Assembly (NCBI GenBank): GCA_021186555.1
Contig: JAJKFL010000011.1
Span: forward strand, 34,976,923 to 35,040,922
Source of the DNA: Reticulitermes speratus
Lineage: Eukaryota > Arthropoda > Insecta > Blattodea > Rhinotermitidae
Length of the DNA stretch: 64,000 bases
Reading direction: 5' to 3'
The position numbers and the translations under genes are program-made. The notes beneath the pieces are model-generated. The model saw nothing but the letters and a program-made list of their open reading frames with translations. It did no database searches and was not told the DNA's origin. This document shows positions 56,702 to 64,000 of the stretch, in pieces; the stretch's first letter is position 1; each line of letters begins with the position of its first letter.

Positions 56702-58696
56702 ATGGCACCTTCTGATATCTGGAACTATTTCCACATTTCGGATAATGAAAATTATACGAATTGCAATCTGTGTTCTGCAAAAATATCCAGAGGAAAAGGG
56801 TCACATACTACTTCAGCAATGTGGAAACATTTGAAAGGCAAACATTTATCCAAATTTCAAGAACTGAAAGGTAGAAGTTCACCATCCCCATTACTGACTC
56901 CAGCTTCAACCTTAAGCTCTTTGACTGTCAGAGTTGACTCTCCATTCAAAGACAATAATGACCCAGATGATCCAGCTGTTGTTGGGAGTCCTCCATCAGT
57001 TAGTTCAACTTCTACACCACGTTCAGCAGCTTCTTTCTATGGAGAACAAAGCCCTTTCAAAACACCCCCAATAAAACGCAAAGCAGTATCGTCTAACCAA
57101 CCGACTCTGAAAGAATTTGTTGATAAGATGCAACATTTTAAGCCTGGAGACAAAAGAGCTAAAACAATTACCAGATTACTCGCCGAAATTATCTGCAAAG
57201 ATAACCAACCATTGTCCATAGTGGAAGATAAAGGTTTTAAAAAGTTGATAAATCACCTTGAGCCAAGATATATTATCCCAAGCAGGAAACATTTTGCCGA
57301 TAAGGTAATTCCAGAGATGTATGAAGAAGAAAAAATAAAAGTTGAGAAACTTTTAGAAAAAACAGAGTTTATTGGAGTCACAACAGACATGTGGACATCA
57401 ACATCTTCTGACGATTACCTCAGTTTGACAGTTCACTTCGTAGATGAAAACTTTGAGTCTCATCACTTGTGTTTAGAATGCATTCCCTTTGCAGAAGTTT
57501 CACATACAGCATCTTCAATAGAAACTTTCATAACCGACACTATGAAAGAATGGAATCTCTTAGAAAAAGTTGTGTGTTTCATGAGAGATAATGGTCCGAA
57601 TATGGTTGCAGCTTTAGAACGCAGTACCTTTGACCACTTCCCATGCCTGGCTCATACTTTTCAATTAGTTATCAAAGATGGTCTACTTAACAACAGCGAA
57701 ATTAAGGAAATAATGTCAGCCTGCCGGAGTATTGTGGGATATTTCAAGCACTCTTCTAAAGCCATGAAAGTCTTACGAGCTTTTCAAGCTAAATTAAGTC
57801 TTAAACCTCATCGTTTGATACAAGACGAACCGACAAGATGGAATTCTCAGCTTCACTTGCTCACTCGTCTCATGCAACAAAAGCAAGCTGTTTTATTATC
57901 TGCTTCAGACTTAAATTTTCAGGTAAATCTTAGTGCTCGACAGTGGACAACTATAGAAGAAGTGATATGAATCCTAGATGTGTTCGATAGAGCTACATTT
58001 GTGGCCAGTTCCAGTCAAGTAACAATCTCAGAAATAATTCCTTTAGTGAATAGCACCATTAATGCTCTACAAAACTTCAAATCAACTTTAGGTTCCATAC
58101 AGCGTTTTCGAAATGACTTGCTTACATCTCTAAAAAGGCGCTATCAGTCTGTTGAAACAGAAAAATTGTATGCTCTTGGTACTATACTGGATCCCCGATT
58201 CAAAGGAAGTGTATTTTTGAGCAAAGAAAACCTTGAGCAAGCTAAATCAACACTGACCATGGAAATTTCTGATATTAGTATTTTGCAAGCAGATGACACT
58301 GATCTGCAGTCATCAGAACAAAGTCAAAGAGATACCACTCAAAAATCGCCAACTGAACAACAAGGAGTTCACAGCATGTGGAGTTACTATTCTCAATTGA
58401 TGATACCATCTACCAGCACTGAGCAAAGTTATAGTTTGTCTCCTGAAGAAGAAATAAATGCTTACTTAGCAGAAACACTGCTTCCACCATCTGCGGACAT
58501 CTTTAAATACTGGAAGGACAACAAAAAATATCAAAATTTAAAGAAACTCTCTAAAAAGTTTTTAATCACACCACCATCGACAGTAATATCAGAAAGACTA
58601 TTCAGTACAGCAGGTATCATAGCTGATAAAAAACGAAGTAGGCTAGACCCAGAGCGAGTTCGAATGCTAGTGTTCTTAAATAAAAATCTCTATTAA
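56702..58696 (+). pseudogene. hAT transposase with BED zinc finger, one in-frame TGA
   Basis: The frame runs 665 codons from ATG (GAGATGGCA context) to TAA at 58,694-58,696, interrupted only by TGA at 57,968-57,970 (codon 423). N terminus: BED-type finger, C21-x2-C24 with H43 and H48. Residues 55-135 are Ser/Pro-rich and probably disordered. Catalytic core: D229 (VTTDMWTS), D296 (FMRDNGPNM), then C315-x2-H318 (PCLAHTF) and TRWNSQ; the third acidic residue is probably E631 in the SERLFS motif. C terminus: YWKDN...KFL, SERLFSTAG and MLVFLNKN, the hAT dimerisation domain. Length and order fit ZBED1-like hAT transposases. The element could be mobilised in trans. Full-length protein needs stop readthrough; the TGA may be a CpG-type C-to-T change. 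Confidence 0.93.
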
Positions 58697-58768
58697 AGGT
58701 TTCTGATTCTTTTAGATTGCCATGAAAGAGTTAAGTGTTTAGTGTTTTTAATTTTTATTAACTCTTAA

Positions 58769-58774
58769 AATAAA
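58769..58774 (+). promoter_or_regulatory. Possible polyadenylation signal of the hAT transposase
   Basis: AATAAA 73 bp after the stop codon, followed by T-rich sequence. A second AATAAA-like site lies in the AT-rich stretch near 59,090. Confidence 0.4.
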
Positions 58775-59158
58775 CATGTTTTTTATTTTTCTTCATTTTC
58801 TGGAAAGAATTTAGTATTCCATGTTTAGCGTTTACTGTTTATCTACGATATATTAACTCTTGAAATAATCCCCTCCCTCTACACAAATGTAAAAAATGTG
58901 ACCTGTTACTCAAATATTATTTGTATTATTATTATTATTATTAATATAATTAATATTTATTATTATTTCATTTATTTGTATCTTCTTAATGAATAATATA
59001 GGTATATTTTTGAAAATTGTATTCTTAAATTTTTTTTTCATTAAACACAGATTTTAAATTTTGCTTCAAATAAAAACTTTTAATTTTAAAATAAATACTA
59101 AATGGTATAGAACTAAGTCTTTTTCTCTTTAGTTTTTTCTTATTATTATTCTTATATG

Positions 59159-59259
59159 AAGGATTCGAGAGATTCGAGATTCGAGGGATTCGACGGATTC
59201 GAGAACCTTTTAGGATTCGGATTCGGATTCGAGCAAATTTAGGATTCGTCCCACCTCTA
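59159..59259. repeat. Right subterminal GATTCGA cluster of hAT
   Basis: About nine GATTCGA/GATTCGG motifs in 100 bp, mirroring TCGAATC motifs at 56,131-56,222. Spacing is irregular (about 8-20 bp). Confidence 0.85.
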
Positions 59260-59267
59260 CTAATAAC
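59260..59267. repeat. 8-bp target site duplication, right
   Basis: CTAATAAC, identical to 56,109-56,116. Confidence 0.95.
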
Positions 59268-59347
59268 CAATATGCTGATGCTGTAGTTCCCATATCTTCC
59301 AGTACTTCCTGCTGAGTTACTAATCACATGGCCTTCAAACATGTACC

Positions 59348-59351
59348 CGTA

Positions 59352-59382
<31 letters not shown>
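59348..59382 (+). repeat. GT/GA microsatellite
   Basis: GTATGTGTGTGTGTGTGTGT followed by GAGAGAGAGA. Confidence 0.9.
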
Positions 59383-59384
<2 letters not shown>

Positions 59385-61781
59385 AACCAAACTATTGCAA
59401 GTCGAAACATAAACCTCTATCTCTAAACTTATAAAAAATTCCACTCACTGTTACACTGTTCATTCTCTATTAATAATTTTGAAACTAAAAGTCAAGTAAC
59501 TTTATCAAAATTCACTACAACATTATATTCACCGTCTAGCTCATAGCAGATAATATGAAAAAATTTCTCATTATTCGTTCCATATTTCGAGTCATTGAAA
59601 AGCAAACTGGAGTAATTATCTAAAATAAAAAGTACGTGTATATCCTATACGGTGTCGCAGCACTCATCTATGAACAAGCAAAGTTATAGCTCTGGATCGC
59701 CAACCCGTAGCTCGCAGGCAACATATCGCACGCGGAGACAATTGTAATGAGAAAACGTCTTTCATCCCTTTCCCTGGCAAAGTCGAGATAGACCGCTGAA
59801 GCGATTTTGAAAACCCATGAAACGTGTATTTATGGACACATACATTACGTTACAAATCCATTCTGTAAAAATGCGTCAAAATAGGCGATACCTTAGCCCA
59901 GGTTCAAACTTTATTTTTATACATTTTCCTACTATTACCAGTACATTTTTATTGCACCTGATGTATACACACGTACACACAGTTATACGTATAATTATAC
60001 ATAGGCCTACGCTGCCTCGTTCTTCATTCTGTGTATTGCAGTTCACGTTGCCCGCATGCAGACTGTTGTAGGATGTAAGTTTCAGCCTGTCTTAATTGAT
60101 TTGTGTAGTAACTTCAGCTCGATACAGCATTCATTCTGCAACACTTGCCTGAAGCTGCTTGTAAGATGACTCCAGGTTGTTAAACAATAGATTTAGAGAT
60201 CGAAGTCCTTTCCGCATCAACCTATCATTCTACGTTGCATAAATTTTGCAGTTGATAAAGCGTGTTTAAACATGTAGATACACCAGTTTTTATGCTGTGT
60301 CACATAGGTATGCTGTACGTGTGTGCTTAAGTGTGTGTGTGTGTGTGTGTGTGTCTCACAGGCCTGCATGACGAAAGGTTAGTAGTGCTACTTGTTACTA
60401 AAGATGGTTGAATTAAGTGGCCATAAATTAAAGTTCACAGTTATTTTGCTTCGAAATTCCGCAACCTATGTGGCCGGTATATAAATTGGTAACACCTAAC
60501 AACCTACACGTTGTCATAAACCGGTACACCGCAATCTGAAATTTTCACCGCCTAAGAAACCTCAAGACCCATATTAAATTCTGTGTTAATGTGTGTGTAT
60601 ATTTATTTACTATGTATGTATATTTATGTATCTTGCTGCCGAAAGTCTCAGATTCTCTTATCGAACCGTAGGGCCAATTGGTATTTTTCGCGGTTTCCTC
60701 TTTCTGTCTAGCCATATCGTACAATAGTAGCCGTACTCTAGAAGTCACGACAGCTACCTCGCACACTCTTTTGAGTTCAGAATTCATTACAGTTTTTAAA
60801 TGGACGCTGTAGAATGTATGGAGGGCCACAGTCTGAGAACTCCACCATCTTCAGTCCAAGTCATTTTACGGTTGACGGTCCGTCAGTCAGCCTGTCTTGT
60901 TGTCGAAATCCCTCCTGGGGCTGACTACCCGATTTTTTTAAGGTTGCCTTCATTGTCCGGGTCAGACCGCGTCAAGCTGTCAGTACTAGTCACCTGTTCG
61001 TTTGTAATTAAAATTTGATTATATACCGTATGGCTATGATGTTTCAATGCTTCATGTTGTGCTTAGCTGATAACCCAGGAAATTTAGAAATATCAGTTTT
61101 TTGTTTGGTTTCATTCGCAGGTTATTTATCGGCCTTGTATCGACTTTTGAAATCACTGAACTGCCTTATAGCTTTAACCCCCAAGGTGGTGTGGCCAGAA
61201 ACTAAATGCATATTTCTGCACAATTCCATTAACAACCGCTCGTGTTAAAATATTTAGCTGAAATCTTTGTTAAGTTGAATTGATGCAAGTATCAGAAACA
61301 AGTACCTTTTTTTCGGGGTTTTAAGCCATTGCAATAATTAAACTGTTCAAAATTCGACGCGTGTATTCGAGCCGTTGAAAACGTCTGTGTTTTAGAAACA
61401 ATTAAGTCCACTAAACTTCAGTTTGGTCTTAATTATGTATAAATGACGAATTTGACTTCGCGGTCGGCACCTCTGCCTTTCTGGTCCATATTCGGGAACT
61501 TTCGAGTTGTAATTTCGGACCGAAAATTCGATACCCTGACCGCTTTTTCTAGTTTTACTCAGTTCCTTCAGACATAACAGGACAGTGCCTCAAACTAAAT
61601 CATGGCCGCTTCCTTTCACATCCTTTCCAATTCACTATTCATTAAACATCGCATCATTCGACGCTGCACGCTGCTAACTGCGTCGTTAAATAAATTAAAA
61701 ACAAGTAAATGAAATCGTTCCATTTTCTGCGAGACCGTCTTCGATAAATATGGCGACCAAGAAATATGTACTAACTAACTA

Positions 61782-62120
61782 CATGGAGCAAGAGTCCTTC
61801 TTGAAAAGGTCCTCAGCCAGTCAAGAAATTCCCCGCATTTTATGAAACCTGAAGATTCAATACCGCGTTCAGAAGAGCCCGCCACCTGCCCCTATCCTGA
61901 GCCAGATCAATCCAGTCCATGCCGCCATCCTACGTTTTTGAAGATTCATGTTAATATTATCTTCCCTTGTATGCTTACGTCTTCCAGGTGGCCTCTTCCT
62001 TCAGGTCGTCCTACCAAAACCCTGTATGCACCTCTCCTGTCTCCCATTCGTGCCACATGCTCTGCCCATCTCATTCATCTTTATTTTATCGCCCGAATAA
62101 TATATCATGAGGAGTACAGA
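61782..62120 (-). mobile_element. LINE 3' tail, same insertion as 24,342
   Basis: Left target sequence AAATATGTAC at 61,772-61,781; the right end and second target copy are partly deleted (GAGTACAGATGTACATAATT). The sequence otherwise follows 24,342-24,680. Confidence 0.8.
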
Positions 62121-63414
62121 TGTACATAATTACATCTATATGTCCGTTATTTTATAATTTTGTTTGAAGGACATAAGGCTCAAATGCCAGACTGTTCAGT
62201 TCAAAACCAGACACTTGGCAGCCCTGTTCGTAATGTATTCATAAGCGGCACTGTATGGGTTCATATGTGATTACCAGACTTTCGGAGGAACGTGCTTCTT
62301 CCGTCTTCCAATCTGAAGATGGAGGCAGTTGGTTCCCCCGAACAAATCGGTAACCACCAATGAAACTACACGTCGTCATATCCGATAAGATCGCAATCTT
62401 ACATGTTCATCATCGTGAAAACCTTAAATCCCACATTACATTATTAGTTACGTGCCTGATAGGCAGTTTACTCGTATTCTTATGTCCAAAGTCGCCGTTT
62501 CGCAACATCTGCCCATTTATGCCCAATCATATGCTGCAATAGTACCTCAAAGCAAGTCATGACTGCCTTGTCCTACACCCTCTCCAATTCAATTCATAAA
62601 CCTACAATCAATCATCTGTGTTTTCGACACTTTACAGCGATGCATCTTAAAACGTCGATAAATAAGCCAAAATGTATTCTCTAAGGCACGTAAGCCCCGT
62701 GCAGATAACTTTATCAACGTGTGTTTGCATTACGTTGTGCAATATACATCAGGGAATGTCACTAGGTTGACCAACTTAAAACGTCCTAGACCACAACTGC
62801 GCAATAATACCTCAGTGAAATTCTGTCGCTCATTTTCCCTTACTTTGCCAAACAGTCTGTGTATTTCGGTCTGTCGCATGTCAACGTTACAGCAGACGGA
62901 CTCCATAGTGTACATTATGCCTGTTAATAATTGTGTTGTTCGTATGTAACTTGTGTATGTGTGGTTGGCGATACTGTAAACTTCACGGCAACTACATCAC
63001 GTGACTTGACGTCACAGGGATTTCAACATGGCAGTATTCTGCTTTTCGTGCTGTGCAAGCAAACAACCTTTGCTTTATACGAGCAAATAAAAGCTTATGA
63101 AATGTATCTGTAAACTGAACGGTTTGGTCCTGTACTTTACTGATATTCCCAGACAATTCTGCGAATTCGCTTCGTTCAAGGTGAAACTTTTGGGGTCACG
63201 CGTTTGAAACTCGTCGTGTGCAGCTGGCTACACTGCGCATAGGTAGCCGGGAGGCCTGCATATTCCTGCGCGATGGGGAAGTGCTGCTCTTGGGTACAAA
63301 GGCCGGCAAACTATGAACGTGGCACCCACACACGGCCGTCGACTCACAAAACAACAGAATACGTTATTGCCAAAAATAAGTCAGGTTACCTTACATTTTG
63401 GTGGACTCGCTACG

Positions 63415-63655
63415 TGCTAGACGGTCCGGGGTTCGAACCCCGGCGGGGGTAAAAGATTTTCCCTTCTCATTGCCGTTCAGACCTGCCCTGGGGCGCATTC
63501 GGTCACATCTATAATACGTCCTGGGGCTTCTTCCCGAGATGGCCGGGGCGTAGCGTTGAGCCACCCCCATCTAGCGCTGAGGTTGAAAATGAGTAGATCT
63601 ATACCTTAACATCCCCTCTGTGTATCCTTTGGCATATGGGGGTGACCTTTACCTT
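63415..63655 (+). repeat. SINE family 1 copy in unit 4
   Basis: GACGGTCCGGGGTTCGAACC B-box region; a piece of the middle (the G-run segment at 26,338-26,360) is missing; tail CCTTTACCTTTAC. Confidence 0.83.
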
Positions 63656-64000
63656 TACGTCTTGTAAGTAGCATTTCCTGAGCACAGAATATAACCCCAG
63701 CTGTTATGCCTTCATGGTTCGGTCGCTAGAGCCTCGTTTGTTGAAAACAAGAACTCAAAAATAGTGCACAGCTTTGTGAAACGACGCTTACAACATTTTT
63801 CGCTCATAGCGGGAGGAAGCGAAGACGCTCCCCCTCGGCCCCAAACAGATCATCGTTACCAAAACTTCATCACACTTACGAACAAGTCCGCAGACATGTG
63901 ACGAAAACCGCGACGGGCAGGAGTATGCTGAACGGACTGTACCGACCTGCGATTTAAAAATCCAAAACATGAATGGAATGGCGTGGACAGGGCACTGACA

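Larger units (their letters stand above)
56117..59259 (+). mobile_element. hAT transposon, 3.14 kb, nearly autonomous
   Basis: The ends TAGGGATGGGA (56,117) and TCCCACCTCTA (ending 59,259) are inverted with two mismatches over 11 bp. The 8-bp duplication CTAATAAC on both sides is the hAT signature and is perfect, so the insertion is young. Both subterminal regions are packed with GATTCGA/TCGAATC motifs, the probable transposase-binding sites. One transposase frame fills the centre. The first 149 bp are repeated in tandem. Confidence 0.96.
59515..64000 (+). repeat. Segmental duplication, unit 4 (continues beyond window)
   Basis: Collinear with 19,080-26,830: 59,515-60,065 with 19,080-19,640; 60,070-61,005 with 21,065-22,280; 61,006-64,000 with 23,575-26,820. 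Missing relative to unit 2 are 19,640-21,060, the SINE at 21,472 and 22,279-23,575. No host gene recognised. A long GT microsatellite lies at about 60,329-60,353. Confidence 0.88.

Noticed and set aside
1-64000. piRNA cluster
   Set aside because: Nested repeats in mixed orientation would suit one, but nothing in sequence alone shows small-RNA production; small-RNA mapping would be needed.

Overview
The window is eukaryotic nuclear DNA, almost certainly from an insect. Its one host gene has spliced exons with GT-AG borders, and most of the rest is SINE, LINE, hAT, Harbinger and foldback repeat. The LINE tails and the tRNA-derived SINE bodies look like repeats I associate with cockroaches and termites (Blattodea, Periplaneta-like). 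That taxonomic guess is inference; no search was run.

Layout: from about 2.2 kb to the right edge the window is a nest of same-orientation segmental duplications. Unit 1 (about 2.19-11.95 kb) recurs in order as unit 2 (from 11.97 kb). A second tandem duplication repeats 26,301-41,679 (copy A) as 41,680-55,820 (copy B), with a junction resolvable to the base. After a hAT transposon, 59.5-64.0 kb repeats the material at 19.0-26.8 kb and ends just where another copy of the gene-bearing block would be expected. Differences between copies act as natural empty and filled sites and date many insertions.

Genes: the only host protein gene recognised is on the minus strand, once in each tandem copy. 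It resembles FAM120B (constitutive coactivator of PPAR-gamma), of the XPG/FEN1-like PIN nuclease-fold family. Copy A (31,185-39,251) has six exons with consistent phase and no break. Copy B (46,080-54,076) keeps all six exons and splice sites but has a 1-bp deletion in exon 2 and has lost two acidic residues of the nuclease-like centre, so it looks like a decaying paralogue.

Mobile DNA: a nearly intact hAT element (56,117-59,259) has a perfect 8-bp target duplication, BED finger and transposase; its frame is broken by one in-frame TGA and its first 149 bp are tandemly duplicated. A 617-bp PIF/Harbinger derivative sits 130 bp upstream of the copy A start codon and is absent from copy B. There are also several tRNA-derived SINE families (many with TTTACC tails), LINE tails with target duplications, long foldback elements sharing a short motif, and a 34-bp minisatellite with 18 units in copy A and four in copy B. 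The first 2.2 kb and several other stretches hold nothing I can identify beyond repeats.
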